Notes: generated by a model not told the origin, from the sequence alone. 64,000 nucleotides of DNA from Ignavibacteriales bacterium (GCA_026390595.1 JAPLFQ010000024.1:62001-126000), one strand, 5' to 3'; positions 45,830 through 55,862 are shown, numbered from the stretch's first letter. Program-made: numbers and translations.

Positions 45830-47650
45830 TCAGGGTGATATGATTTTCATGACGCAGTTGTCGCAATCAAACTCCAGCTTGTACTTTGTTCTTCCGTCAG
45901 AAAGAAAAAGTTCTTCTGCGCTTCCTCGTTCTCCGCGGCACAGATCAAATTGATACTTGAGGCAGTGCCGTGTCGTCATGAGGACTTTCCCCGAAGCATC
46001 GGTCTGAAGCTCAACTCCCTTTTCGATTCCCTTCACGCCGTGACGACTGTAGAATTGAGCAGCTTTCTCATTGACGACATTCGCTGAGTAGTCGAGCTTC
46101 TGAGCGGGATAGGGGACGTCGTTGGGCACGATGGACAAGGACAAACGGGGACGCTGTTCCGCGCGTTTCGATACCAGCGAGCCCATGCAGTCTCTTCTCA
46201 GCTGGTTCAATACTGCGATCGGAAGAAAGAAGACTTCACCCGATGCAAGCATGACTTCGGCGGCCGTGAAATCGGTCTCCCCGAGTTTGGAAAGCTGAGT
46301 ATGTATGGTTTGTCTTGCCGCTTCAGGGTTTCTCGCCTCTTCCTTCGCGTGCGCCAGATACGCTACGGCTTCAATCCCGTCCTCATCGATAGCACGGAGC
46401 TGAAAGCCCTTCTCGTTCTCTTCGAACAAGAGCCTGACAGCGATCTTTCTCGCCGACGTATCTGACTTAAGCTGCTGGATGAATTCATGGTCGAAGTTAC
46501 GGTACAACACCACGCCGGGTTGAATCCCTTCCATGGAATCTGGGGCTACCCGGTTCCCATTTACGCTGTTAATCCGGACTCCCATGAGCTCATCATCATG
46601 ATCGAAGAAACAGACACCGTCACCATTGTGCAGATCGCAGGACGCCTCCAGAACAAACGAGCCTTTGTCGGCGGATGTAATAGTCCCAACGAGTTTGCCC
46701 ACTGATTTCGGTGTATGGAGGGAGACGATTTCGGGCCTGCGACCACGGATGAAATAGTCTGTGCTCCCGCGGCTGAATGTTTTTTCCGGATCGGCGTCGA
46801 AGAAAAAGGTCGTCTTGCCGGAGGACTGGCGAGACAGCGAGCCGCGTCCTTCAATGACTTCGTCCAGTTTGGAGCGGTAGAATGCCGTGATGTTCTTTAC
46901 ATACGAAGCCTCCTTCAGTCTGCCTTCGATCTTGAAGGAGGTCACTCCGGCATCCACAAGCTCAGTGAGGTAAGCTGACAAGTTGAGGTCTTTGAGCGAG
47001 AGTACGTGCTGGTTATCCGCAAGCACATTCCCGCGGCTGTCGGTCAACGTGTATGGGAGCCGGCACATCTGCCCGCATTCTCCCCGGTTCGCGCTCCTTC
47101 CCTGAGCCACCTGACTGAAATAGCAGAGTCCGCTAAGACTTACACAGAGCGCCCCATGAACAAAGAACTCCAGATCAATGGTTGTGGCTTTCCTGATGTC
47201 GCGGATTTGCTTGAGTGACAGCTCCCGTGCGAGGATGACACGCTGCAAGCCCACCTGTTCGAGGAAACGGATTTTCTCGACGTCGTAATTATGGGTCTGT
47301 GTGCTGGCGAAGAGAGGGATGGGGGGAAGACCGAGCTCCAGCAATCCCATGTCCTGAATGATGAGGGCGTCGGCGCCGCAATCGTGGAGTTGCTGTATGA
47401 GACTGCGGGCTTCTTCGAGCTCGTTGTCGTACAGGATCGTGTTGAGTGTGATATAGACACGCGCCCAGTACTTGTGGGCATAGGAAATCAGCTCGGCGAT
47501 ATCGCTCAAAGTATTGCCGGCGGCGGCACGTGCGCCGAATTTGGGCGCGCCGATGTAGACGGCGTCGGCGCCATGATTGACAGCAGCGCGACCGCACTCG
47601 AGGTCACGGGCGGGAGCCAGGAGCTCCAGGGGTATTCGAACAGCGCTCAC
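45830..47650 (-). CDS. U32 peptidase family protein (RlhA/YdcP-like)
   Basis: The 606-residue protein starts with LELLAPARDLECGRAAVNHGADAVYIG, typical of U32 family proteins, and contains the family signature FEFFVHGALCVSLSG-LCYFSQ with the Cys cluster GECGQMCRLPY. Length and C-terminal extension (CDNC near the end) fit RlhA, which hydroxylates 23S rRNA C2501, or the related TrhP group, rather than a true protease. It overlaps the TrmO gene by four bases, which supports a tRNA/rRNA modification operon. Confidence 0.9.
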   Translation of the reverse strand: MSAVRIPLELLAPARDLECGRAAVNHGADAVYIGAPKFGARAAAGNTLSDIAELISYAHKYWARVYITLNTILYDNELEEARSLIQQLHDCGADALIIQDMGLLELGLPPIPLFASTQTHNYDVEKIRFLEQVGLQRVILARELSLKQIRDIRKATTIDLEFFVHGALCVSLSGLCYFSQVAQGRSANRGECGQMCRLPYTLTDSRGNVLADNQHVLSLKDLNLSAYLTELVDAGVTSFKIEGRLKEASYVKNITAFYRSKLDEVIEGRGSLSRQSSGKTTFFFDADPEKTFSRGSTDYFIRGRRPEIVSLHTPKSVGKLVGTITSADKGSFVLEASCDLHNGDGVCFFDHDDELMGVRINSVNGNRVAPDSMEGIQPGVVLYRNFDHEFIQQLKSDTSARKIAVRLLFEENEKGFQLRAIDEDGIEAVAYLAHAKEEARNPEAARQTIHTQLSKLGETDFTAAEVMLASGEVFFLPIAVLNQLRRDCMGSLVSKRAEQRPRLSLSIVPNDVPYPAQKLDYSANVVNEKAAQFYSRHGVKGIEKGVELQTDASGKVLMTTRHCLKYQFDLCRGERGSAEELFLSDGRTKYKLEFDCDNCVMKIISP

Positions 47651-48381
47651 GATTTCCTCCGTTTGTCCGCTGCACGATCAACACCGATGATCCGGACCGC
47701 CTTTCCCTCAATTCGATATTGAAATCTCCACCTCTTCACTGCAATCACCGCTGAGCCGTCGTCGATGATTTTGATCCTTCTATATACATGTGGATGTGGA
47801 TCGTGCGATAGTATCCCGGTCAGGTAGCTTGTGAGTTCGCTGCTTTCGCTCTCCTTCAACCGGAGAAGCTGGTCCCGGACATCTTGTGAGAACGAGACCT
47901 GGAAAAGGGGTGCACTTTGCTCGTTTGATTCTTGAATCCATCCGGCGCGCGCTGCCGGTTGCGATTCGGCGTGTGGAAGGTACGGTTTGATGTCGAGGAC
48001 CGGCGTTCCGTCAAGCATGTCAGGATTCTCAATTCGCACAGTTCGTCCCTTGATACTCAAGAGTCTGCAAAGAGACAAGCCGATGGGATTTGGACGGTGA
48101 GGCGTGCGGGTCGCGAAAAGGCCGCGTTTTGTCCTGCCTCCGTGAGGTGGAAGGACTTTCGGTTTCCAATTCTTGTTTTTGTGGAACCAGAAGAGCACCC
48201 AGATATAGTCGAAGCCCGAGAGATCTTCGAGGGCCTGTTCGAAATTGCAGCCCTCGTTGAGAGTGATGATTCCGACGGTGTTCTCCTTCGCCGTGGCAGG
48301 TTGTCGGGGCGCCCCGTACTTGGTTTTGAACGGAGTACGAATGACACCAATTGGCTTTGTCTGGAGTGTCGGCTGATGCAT
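47647..48381 (-). CDS. trmO: tRNA (t6A37) N6-methyltransferase TrmO
   Basis: The 244-residue protein belongs to the TrmO/YaeB family: IGVIRTPFKTKYGAPRQP at the N-terminus, FDYIWVLFWFHKN, RTPHRPNPIGLSLCRL and LDGTPVLDIKPYLP. It methylates N6 of threonylcarbamoyladenosine-37 of tRNAs for ACY codons using S-adenosylmethionine. It is transcribed with the U32 gene, whose start overlaps its stop. Confidence 0.95.
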   Translation of the reverse strand: MHQPTLQTKPIGVIRTPFKTKYGAPRQPATAKENTVGIITLNEGCNFEQALEDLSGFDYIWVLFWFHKNKNWKPKVLPPHGGRTKRGLFATRTPHRPNPIGLSLCRLLSIKGRTVRIENPDMLDGTPVLDIKPYLPHAESQPAARAGWIQESNEQSAPLFQVSFSQDVRDQLLRLKESESSELTSYLTGILSHDPHPHVYRRIKIIDDGSAVIAVKRWRFQYRIEGKAVRIIGVDRAADKRRKS

Positions 48382-48610
48382 ACAATCAAGATAAGAGAAA
48401 ATGGTCTGGATATCGAGCCCTCAGCATATTCGTTACTCTGATCCTGAGAGTCGATTTGTCGTCTTTGGCGGGTCGTGGAATTTCAATGTTTCTTGCTTCC
48501 TGCTCAGGGTAGCGACTTGTTGCCTTTCTGTCTGAACTGCTGTAGCTTTGAGGTGCTCACTTTGGGCGAGAGTGAAAAACAACTGTGGTACACGGATTGT
48601 ACAAATCGAC

Positions 48611-48615
48611 GGAGG
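48611..48615 (+). promoter_or_regulatory. Ribosome binding site deciding the GTG start of the acylase
   Basis: A ggagg box ends seven bases before GTG 48623, which begins a signal peptide (KKPAIPAALLLTLACLL). The upstream ATG at 48548 lacks such a site. Confidence 0.75.
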
Positions 48616-48622
48616 TGTTGCC

Positions 48623-51241
48623 GTGAAAAAGCCAGCGATTCCGGCCGCGCTACTGCTCACCCTGGCATGCCTTCTTACTACGAACGCAGGCGCAGGAGAA
48701 CTTTCTACCGGAGCGGATAGTGTCCTGGTTGTGCGCGACAAGTGGGGGATTCCTCACATCATCGCTGGGAACGAGCAGTCGCTTTTCTATGGAGCGGGAT
48801 TTGCTGCGGCTGAAGATCGGTTGTTGCAGATGGTTCTTGTCCGATATTCAATTCAGGGTCGACTCGCGGAATTTTTCGGCTCAGGCTTCGTCGTCCGGGA
48901 CAAAAGAATCCGGACTCTTGGTTACTACCGCCACGCGGAGCAATCACTGCCATTCTTGTCAGATACAACGCGCCTTCTGCTTCAAGCATATGCTGACGGA
49001 GTCAATGCGTACATCGCGACGCATCCGGAACACATGGCGGAGGTGTTTCAGAAGTACGGGATGCGTCCCGAGAAATGGACGGCAGCCGATGGAATCGCGT
49101 GTCTTCTTCGAATGGCCGAGAGGTTCGATGGGGGTTGGGCCGGCGAAGTGGATGCGTTGCGAGGATATGAGGAACTGGAGAAAACGCTCGGGAGAGAACA
49201 AGCTCTTCGTCAACTGGAACAGTCGCGAAAGCGCGTCGATGATTCTTCTGCCGTCGTCTCACGTGAGGAGTACAATCGATACTCTCCTGCCCTCCTGAAA
49301 CCGCCTGCAACGAACGCACTCCGGAAAGGAGCCGGCGACCCCTCCGCAGGCTGGACGCCACCAAACATGAGCCACAATTGGTGCGTTGATGGATCGAGAT
49401 CGACGACAGGATTCCCTATTCTCGAGTCAGATCCTCAAATCACCGTTGAGTCTCCGGCGACCTGGTACGAGTTTCATCTGCAGGGGGGGCGGTTCAATGT
49501 GCGAGGGATCGGCATGCCCGGCTCACCCGCGATGCTGATCGGGTACAACGACCAGGTGGGGTGGGGGCTCACAGCTCTCGGATCTGACAATGCTGACCTT
49601 TTTCAGGAGCAGATGAGGGAAGGGAGTACAACCGAATACAAATGGAAGGACACGTTCGAGAAGTTCGAAGAGCGGAGTGAAGTCGTGAAAGTGAAGAATG
49701 CCGCCAACATCGTACTCGTGGTCAAATCCACCCGGCACGGCCCGGTCGTGAATGAGTTCTTCACCGGTTTGAAGAGGAACGAGGTGTTTGCTCTGCGCTA
49801 TGTCGTGACGGCGGAGCCTGCAACCGATGTGGAGGGCTTGCTGGAAATGATGGCAGCACACGGCTGGACGGCATTCAGACGTGGAATGGCAAAATACCGA
49901 TCGCCGGGCGCTCATCTTATTTACGCCGACAAGTTTGGGAACATCGCCTACCAGACCCTCGCGCGACTTCCTCTCAGGGCTCATGAAGCAGGGATCCCGT
50001 TCCGGGGTTGGACCGGTGATGAAGAATGGAAGGGAGTCATTCCGTTTGATCAGATGCCGAGGATGCTCAATCCGCTTGCGGGATTCATCAGCACCGCGAA
50101 CAATTGCCCCATAGGGTCGTGGTTCCCGTACTACGTCGGTGGCAGCATCGGAGACAACGCCCGCAGCTGGCGATTGAAGGAACTGCTCGGCGGCGACAAG
50201 CAATTCTCTCCGGGGGATTTTTTCGAGTTACACCGTGACGCAATCAATCCGATTGCACGCGATTTTGTATTCTTCGCTCTCATGGCCGTGAAAGAGGAGA
50301 AGCCGACGAGCCCCGATGTTCTAGACGCGGCGCGTCTTCTCTCGGGCTGGGACTATCAGATGCATACTTCCTTTGCCGGATACTTGTTGGTGTCCAGCAT
50401 CCCTACGCTGATCAACAGGAGCTTGAGGGGGACACCACTTGAAAACAAATACCTGGGAGCAAGTGCGGGCCTCATCCAGCTCTTTCGGGATCTTGAAGCC
50501 CACTACGATACCACACACGCACTCTTGCCCGATACAAGTGTGCGCTCATGGCTAGTTACGCAACTCGGCGAGTGTTATCGGAATAGCGGAATCGCGGCGA
50601 GCGGTTCACGCCCCTTCACTCTTACACATTCGATGCCGTATCAGGGGAACCTGGAGGGGTTGGGATCTCTCTGGCCGGCGTACGACCTTACGTCGCCCCC
50701 CCTGACGTGCGGTGTGGTTGAAACGATCTGGTCTCAGTTGGGGAACAGCTATTCCCAGCTAGTCAACTTTGCCCAGATCGACTCTTCGTTCTCGTTCATT
50801 CCCCCCGGCAATTCCGAGGTACCCGCCTCCCGGCATTTCAATGACCAGATCGGCTTGTGGGTGGCAGGTTCAATGCACGCTGCCCCGCTTACGCTCGCTG
50901 CGGTACTCCCACTCAAGGAAACCCAATACTACGTTCGCTCTACGCCTACCTCTATTCCTCGGGCGGCGAGCGAGGTGCCGCTGGCCCATCACATGGAGGA
51001 CAGTTACCCCAATCCTTTCAATGCGAGCACGACGATTCGATACCAGGTAGCCGAAGCCATTCACGTGGAGATAAAGATCTTCAACGGTCTGGGCCAGCAA
51101 GTTGACCTGCTGGTAAATATGAACAAGCAACCGGGCGAGTACCTTGTCCGATGGACTGCTGATTTGCCCAGCGGAGTCTACTATTCACGAATGACCGCGG
51201 GGAATTACACTCAGACGAAAAAACTCATTCTGCTCAGATAA
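48623..51241 (+). CDS. T9SS-exported penicillin acylase family protein
   Basis: GTG 48623 gives an 872-residue precursor with a signal peptide (about 1-24). The Ntn-hydrolase family is shown by RDKWGIPHIIAGNEQSLFYGAGFAAAEDR near the N-terminus and NMSHNWCVDGSRSTTG, where autoprocessing before Ser250 would create the nucleophile of the beta subunit. ESDPQI, HLQGG and NDQVGWGLT are also typical. The last 90 residues are a T9SS type A sorting domain (EDSYPNPFNASTTIRY ... KKLILLR). Family members cleave penicillins, acyl-homoserine lactones or other amides; substrate unknown here. Confidence 0.92.
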   Translation: MKKPAIPAALLLTLACLLTTNAGAGELSTGADSVLVVRDKWGIPHIIAGNEQSLFYGAGFAAAEDRLLQMVLVRYSIQGRLAEFFGSGFVVRDKRIRTLGYYRHAEQSLPFLSDTTRLLLQAYADGVNAYIATHPEHMAEVFQKYGMRPEKWTAADGIACLLRMAERFDGGWAGEVDALRGYEELEKTLGREQALRQLEQSRKRVDDSSAVVSREEYNRYSPALLKPPATNALRKGAGDPSAGWTPPNMSHNWCVDGSRSTTGFPILESDPQITVESPATWYEFHLQGGRFNVRGIGMPGSPAMLIGYNDQVGWGLTALGSDNADLFQEQMREGSTTEYKWKDTFEKFEERSEVVKVKNAANIVLVVKSTRHGPVVNEFFTGLKRNEVFALRYVVTAEPATDVEGLLEMMAAHGWTAFRRGMAKYRSPGAHLIYADKFGNIAYQTLARLPLRAHEAGIPFRGWTGDEEWKGVIPFDQMPRMLNPLAGFISTANNCPIGSWFPYYVGGSIGDNARSWRLKELLGGDKQFSPGDFFELHRDAINPIARDFVFFALMAVKEEKPTSPDVLDAARLLSGWDYQMHTSFAGYLLVSSIPTLINRSLRGTPLENKYLGASAGLIQLFRDLEAHYDTTHALLPDTSVRSWLVTQLGECYRNSGIAASGSRPFTLTHSMPYQGNLEGLGSLWPAYDLTSPPLTCGVVETIWSQLGNSYSQLVNFAQIDSSFSFIPPGNSEVPASRHFNDQIGLWVAGSMHAAPLTLAAVLPLKETQYYVRSTPTSIPRAASEVPLAHHMEDSYPNPFNASTTIRYQVAEAIHVEIKIFNGLGQQVDLLVNMNKQPGEYLVRWTADLPSGVYYSRMTAGNYTQTKKLILLR

Positions 51242-51502
51242 TGGTCTCTCTCGTCGTCTGAGGTCGGAACGATGTGTCGTAAGAATGAGCGTTGATGTCT
51301 GCTTCCTGATGTCGATGAACCTCGACGTTCGTCACACACCCGTTGCCTTTCTCGCGAATCTGAAGTAGCTTTGCCGAGGCAATGATTCTTGCCAGTTGCA
51401 TCCCTCAGCACCGTAACCGATTCAGCGCGATGCCTGCCCGCGCGCCCGAATGATCAAGGATCGCTTTCTGGCAGAATGCCCGGATTGACTCTCTCTATAG
51501 AT

Positions 51503-51507
51503 GGAGG
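51503..51507 (+). promoter_or_regulatory. Ribosome binding site deciding the DUF362 start
   Basis: ggagg lies five bases before ATG 51513 and inside the four-codon extension that an ATG at 51501 would add, so 51513 is the likely start. Confidence 0.7.
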
Positions 51508-51512
51508 TTGTC

Positions 51513-52694
51513 ATGCACCCTCAAAAGCCCAGACACATCGATCGCCGCGAATTCGTCAAAATGGTCACCGTAGGAGGTATCGCGGCTGCGATTCCGGCAG
51601 TCACGCCCGGTGGCCTGTTGGCTCAGCAGAAGACACCTCCCCCAAAACCATCCACGAACATCAAGGATGCGCTGAAAGTCCCGCGCAATGCTGCTTCGAT
51701 GCCCGGAAAAATGCCCGGAGCCGTCGTGCAGGCATATCATGATCGGTCAATAGCGAACGACAAGGTCGATCTTCAGGTGGTCGATGCGATGGTGCAGAAG
51801 GGGCTGATGGAACTAACAGGCGCTTCAACGGCAGCAGCGGCATGGAAAATGTTCGTGACCCCCGAAGATGTGATTGGGTTGAAGGTGAATCCCGTCGCCG
51901 GGAAGACTCTGTCGACGAGCCTGGAGATTACACACGCGATCATTCGTCAGCTGGAAGAGGCGGGCGTTCCGAAAAAGAACATCGTCATATGGGACCGCAG
52001 AGAGTTTGAGCTCGAAGATGTTGGTTTCACGGCGGCGAATTTCCCCGGGATCAGGATCGTCGGTACGGAGCGGAAGGATGCAAAGGGGTCGTATACGGAC
52101 GACAAGGGTGTGTTGTACGGCAAACAGATGATTGATGAATCGTGGTACTACTGGGCGGATGTCGACGGAAAGTACGACGCCGAAACTTTGCCGTATTTGG
52201 TGAATGAAGGGAAGTTCTCGTACTTCGGAACGATCTGCACGAAGGACGTCACGAAAATCATCAACATCCCGATTCTCAAGAACGCCGGACCGACGGTGAC
52301 GCTCGCCCTGAAAAACCTCGCGTTCGGATGTATTTCAAATACCGGCAGGCTTCACAAGGACCTTTGGGCCGAAACGTGCGCGGAAGTGCCGGCATTTGCT
52401 CCGGTTCGCGACAAGGTTGTGCTCAATATCGTCGACGGGATCAAAGGATGCTACAATGGCGGCCCCGGAGCCGATCCGAAGTTCTTCACGGAGTACAAGA
52501 CTGTGCTCGTCGGCACCGACCCCGTCGCCGTTGACAGAATCGGATACGAGATCGTCCTGAAAAAAAGGCTCGAGGAAAAAGTCCAGAAGGCTGAATCGCC
52601 GAACGGTCGAAGATTTATGGAGCTTGCCCGTGATCTTGGTCTCGGCGTTGCTGACCTCGAAAAGATCACGCTTCAGAAACTGAATCTCTCGTGA
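51513..52694 (+). CDS. Tat-exported DUF362 protein
   Basis: From ATG 51513 the 393-residue protein begins with a twin-arginine signal (DRREFVKMVTVGGIAAAIPAV). The rest matches the DUF362 family: GLKVNPVAGKTLSTSLEITHAI, KNIVIWDRREFELEDVGF, then DVTKIINIPILKNAGPTVTLALKNLAFG, and GTDPVAVDRIGYEIV near the C-terminus. DUF362 proteins are often iron-sulfur linked; I see no ferredoxin-type Cys cluster here. The stop codon overlaps the GTG start option of the DUF6599 gene, so the two proteins are probably made together. Confidence 0.9.
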   Translation: MHPQKPRHIDRREFVKMVTVGGIAAAIPAVTPGGLLAQQKTPPPKPSTNIKDALKVPRNAASMPGKMPGAVVQAYHDRSIANDKVDLQVVDAMVQKGLMELTGASTAAAAWKMFVTPEDVIGLKVNPVAGKTLSTSLEITHAIIRQLEEAGVPKKNIVIWDRREFELEDVGFTAANFPGIRIVGTERKDAKGSYTDDKGVLYGKQMIDESWYYWADVDGKYDAETLPYLVNEGKFSYFGTICTKDVTKIINIPILKNAGPTVTLALKNLAFGCISNTGRLHKDLWAETCAEVPAFAPVRDKVVLNIVDGIKGCYNGGPGADPKFFTEYKTVLVGTDPVAVDRIGYEIVLKKRLEEKVQKAESPNGRRFMELARDLGLGVADLEKITLQKLNLS

Positions 52695-53569
52695 GCATGA
52701 CATTCCTGCGTTCCACGACACTTGTTGGATTTCTCACAGTTGCGGCGGGCATCTGCTTCGCGGAGGACGTGCCTGTGCTCACGCCGCGGGATTTTCCCTC
52801 TGGCGTCATCGTCAAAACCGAATACTATTCGGGGAAGGCGCTCTTCGGATACATTGACGGGGGAGCGGAGCTGTACCTTGAGTACAAGTTCCAGAAGCTC
52901 GGCAGGCAGGAAATCAGACTGAGAAATGAATTGATCGTTGCAGAGATCTATCAGATGGCAGGACCGTACGAGGCGTTCGGGATTTTTTCCATCCAGCGCT
53001 TTAAATGCATCCCTGTCGACTCCGCTTCTCCATATACATGCCAATCCCGGTACCAACTTCAGGCTGTTCTCGGCGATTGCTACCTGAGCATCGTCAATGA
53101 GAGCGGTTCCACCGCGGCACAGCGTGCGGCCGTGGAAATATTCAAATCCTACAAGGCGAAAATCAAACCCCAGACAATCCCGCTGCCTTCATTATTCCAT
53201 TCTGCAATTCTGGCCAAAAACCTCAGCAAACTGACTGTAATATGCGGGACACTGGGAATACAGAATGGAATCTCTGAATGGGAGCCGCTTTTTCAAGGAG
53301 TTTCCAGATTTTCTTTGACGTTTCTGCCAATCGAACGGGGAAACGACCGTTTGACGATTGTTCATATTCGTTTTCCTACCGCACGTGACGAATCGGAGTT
53401 CCGCCGTCTCTCCGGCTTCGGTGATTCGCCGATCGGGTCAATTCAGAGCCGGCAAACCGGGGATACTCTCCGGACGATTCGACGAGTGAATGAAGTGGAA
53501 GTCATGCTCGTAGAATCCCCGGTTTCTTTCCCGGACCGTGAATCCTTCGTGCGGCTGCTTGCTCAATAA
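52691..53569 (+). CDS. Exported DUF6599-family protein
   Basis: The 292-residue protein has a signal peptide (cleavage near AGICFAED). GYIDGGAELYLEYKFQKLGRQEI and YQMAGPYEAFGIFSI are typical of DUF6599 proteins. It may start at GTG 52691 (overlapping the DUF362 stop) or ATG 52697. Function unknown; the coupling suggests a shared role with the DUF362 protein outside the cytoplasm. Confidence 0.85.
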   Translation: MSMTFLRSTTLVGFLTVAAGICFAEDVPVLTPRDFPSGVIVKTEYYSGKALFGYIDGGAELYLEYKFQKLGRQEIRLRNELIVAEIYQMAGPYEAFGIFSIQRFKCIPVDSASPYTCQSRYQLQAVLGDCYLSIVNESGSTAAQRAAVEIFKSYKAKIKPQTIPLPSLFHSAILAKNLSKLTVICGTLGIQNGISEWEPLFQGVSRFSLTFLPIERGNDRLTIVHIRFPTARDESEFRRLSGFGDSPIGSIQSRQTGDTLRTIRRVNEVEVMLVESPVSFPDRESFVRLLAQ

Positions 53570-53781
53570 AAAGTTCTCTCTTAGCCCGCCAGTGGAGAGG
53601 TCTGCCCGATGAACTGGAAGCCGGGGGCGAAGACGTCGATACCGGGACTCGATTTGGTTGGAAAGATCTCACGAGGGCAAGTCACTTCGAAACAAGATCC
53701 CCGCCCGAACGCAATCGCAACACGTTTCGGGTGGGGATTAGTGTATTGGGGTTCGACCCGTTTTGCAGTTTGCGAAGTCTG

Positions 53782-54414
53782 TCAGTGGAGTTCTTTCGGC
53801 TCAGTCCCCGGCTTCGCATACGAGAGGCGGGCAATTCTATTTGTGCTGTGGTATCCATCCAGGCCGCTCACGGCAATGCTGCCCGCTTTTTCAAGATCGA
53901 TATAACCATCCTCACCCACCATGCCTTCGGGGATCATGATCTCGACGATCTCGCCGACCACGAAGACCGTGCCGTTTGCCGCGATCTCATGTTCCTCCCG
54001 ATATGCAGCCCCGATCCTGATTGCGGCCTCGTTCACATAAGGGGCCGTGTGATTTCCTGAAAACTCCGGTGTGAGTCCACAGGCGTCGAATTCGGAAACA
54101 TCTTCGGGATACCGCGCTGACGTCTGATGAGCTTTTCGAAATATTCCCTCAGTGACATGGTTCACTGTGAAACAACCGGTGCGCCTGATGTTGCGATAGG
54201 TATGCCGTTCGTCGGGGAGGGGACGCATAAGGAGCGCGAGCAACGGAGGATTTGCCCCGACGTGGATCACCGAGCTGAAGAGTGAGAGGTTTGTTTTTCC
54301 TTCGGCGTTGATCGTGCCGATCAACGAGGCGCTCTTGAATCCTGAAACCGAATTGATCAGGTTTGCCCTGAACTGCTTCTCATACCCCAGTATGTCGTCT
54401 GTTCGAATGTGCAT
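53782..54414 (-). CDS. Flavin reductase family protein
   Basis: The 210-residue protein shows the FMN-binding split barrel of flavin reductase-like proteins: KSASLIGTINAEGKTNLSLFSSVIHVGANPP near the N-terminus and RRTGCFTVNHV. These proteins reduce FMN or bind it in other redox roles. It is the last gene of the minus-strand cluster that starts at 62912, 20 bases after the preceding gene. Confidence 0.9.
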   Translation of the reverse strand: MHIRTDDILGYEKQFRANLINSVSGFKSASLIGTINAEGKTNLSLFSSVIHVGANPPLLALLMRPLPDERHTYRNIRRTGCFTVNHVTEGIFRKAHQTSARYPEDVSEFDACGLTPEFSGNHTAPYVNEAAIRIGAAYREEHEIAANGTVFVVGEIVEIMIPEGMVGEDGYIDLEKAGSIAVSGLDGYHSTNRIARLSYAKPGTEPKELH

Positions 54415-54434
54415 GGCCGAGCTGCCTCTCTGCG

Positions 54435-55043
54435 TCAGAAATTCCAGGTCATCCCAACACCGACGGACCCGCCCATAAGGTTTCCGATCTGCGGGTAGAG
54501 ATTGATCGACGCATTGTTCTCATGGATGAAATACATGGCTGTATCGAACACCAGCAGGAACGCTCCTTGAAGCAGCAAACTGTTTCCATATCCCCGCAGC
54601 CGCTCTCCGTTCTCGGAACTCTTTGCGCGCTCTTTCAAATAGAGTGCAGTGGCCATATATGCAGCATCGAGTCCGGCATTCAGCAGGAGGAGGTTCTGAA
54701 GTGAGCCGAACTCTTTCAGAATGTCCCGGTTCGACATTGCAGAAGGATCCAATGCTGCCGCATTAAGGTATCCGAAGGTGGCAATCCCAAGATTGACGAC
54801 GTTCCACATTGCATTGAATTGATGAACATACCTAGCTTCACCGGTCGCCTTCTGATTTCCATAGGCGCCCAGAAGTATATTCCCCACCGCCCAGGAACCG
54901 AGGACAATCATTCCGCTCTTGTTGATGGTGTTTCTCTCCTGTTGAAATGATTGCATCGCAATGGAGCTCTGCGCCGCGGCCGGAACTGCCACGAAGAGAA
55001 AAAGCAAAGCGATCGCGCTCATGAACGTACGATTATTCTTCAT
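54435..55043 (-). CDS. Exported hydrophobic protein (DUF6992-like)
   Basis: The 202-residue protein has a signal peptide ending VPAAAQ and about four hydrophobic segments (about 45-65, 75-95, 112-135 and 150-175), ending in an amphipathic GVGMTWNF. The final aromatic residue suggests an outer-membrane protein, but the helices argue for the inner membrane. The family name is a tentative recognition. It belongs to the carotenoid operon by spacing. Confidence 0.7.
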   Translation of the reverse strand: MKNNRTFMSAIALLFLFVAVPAAAQSSIAMQSFQQERNTINKSGMIVLGSWAVGNILLGAYGNQKATGEARYVHQFNAMWNVVNLGIATFGYLNAAALDPSAMSNRDILKEFGSLQNLLLLNAGLDAAYMATALYLKERAKSSENGERLRGYGNSLLLQGAFLLVFDTAMYFIHENNASINLYPQIGNLMGGSVGVGMTWNF

Positions 55044-55055
55044 GCTTTCCTTTCG

Positions 55056-55862
55056 TTAAGACTTCCCCTTTTTCTCAAGCTTCCGCTCCAGAGGGGAGAG
55101 AAACATTTCGTGGATCCATTGTGCTCGCGGCTCGGCCGACAGAGCCTTGAGATAGCTCGCTCGTGCTTCGGCTGGTCTGTCGGTCTGTTCGCACGCCCAC
55201 CCGGCCCAGACGAGTGCGTCAAGGTATCCCCAGTCGGGTCGGCTCCACACTTCTTCTGTCAGACCTTCGAAGAGCATGATGGAGCGTTTGAGACTGGCAA
55301 GGGCCTCGTTTTTGTCACCTCCGAAAATCGACGGCGTGTTGAGCTTTGCGATGCCGCGTACCAGCCAGGCACGCGGGTTGGCGGAATCGAGCCGGACGGC
55401 TTCCTCGGCGCTGGATTTCGCCCTCGGTCCGGCGGTGATGGCATTCAGCGGATTCCGGGCGATCCGATACCCCTGGACCATCGAAAACAGCGCCTGGCCT
55501 TCCGACCATTGCTTGTGCTCATCCATGATTGACTCGACTTTCTCGAGAGCAGGATCGAGAAATCGATCGTACAGTCCGCTTTCCTTGTCCCCAACACCAA
55601 GCCGAACAAGCTCGTACTCCGACTGCGCGAGGAAATACAGCGTTTCTCTCCCCGGAGATTGCAGATGGGCGGACTTGAGCATCTCGTGCGCTCTGGTCAC
55701 CATCGCTTTGTCGTTGAGAGCGTTGCCATCGCGAAGCAGAATCTTGGCTTGTGTAATAGCTGTGCGAATGTCGGCTTGTGCGGCCGCGATTCCCCCCGGA
55801 ACAGCGACGAACAGCAATGCCATGAACAGGTGAGCGAGCAGAAAGAGAACTCTAGCCTTCAT
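55056..55862 (-). CDS. Exported TPR-like protein
   Basis: The 268-residue protein has a signal peptide (about 1-29) and repeated helix pairs of TPR type (for example ARASYLKALSAEPRAQWIHEM and EEAVRLDSANPRAWLVRGIAKL). The arrangement resembles small TPR lipid-transport or trafficking proteins. It overlaps the cruF gene by 11 bases, so it is translated from the same transcript. Function unknown. Confidence 0.75.
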   Translation of the reverse strand: MKARVLFLLAHLFMALLFVAVPGGIAAAQADIRTAITQAKILLRDGNALNDKAMVTRAHEMLKSAHLQSPGRETLYFLAQSEYELVRLGVGDKESGLYDRFLDPALEKVESIMDEHKQWSEGQALFSMVQGYRIARNPLNAITAGPRAKSSAEEAVRLDSANPRAWLVRGIAKLNTPSIFGGDKNEALASLKRSIMLFEGLTEEVWSRPDWGYLDALVWAGWACEQTDRPAEARASYLKALSAEPRAQWIHEMFLSPLERKLEKKGKS

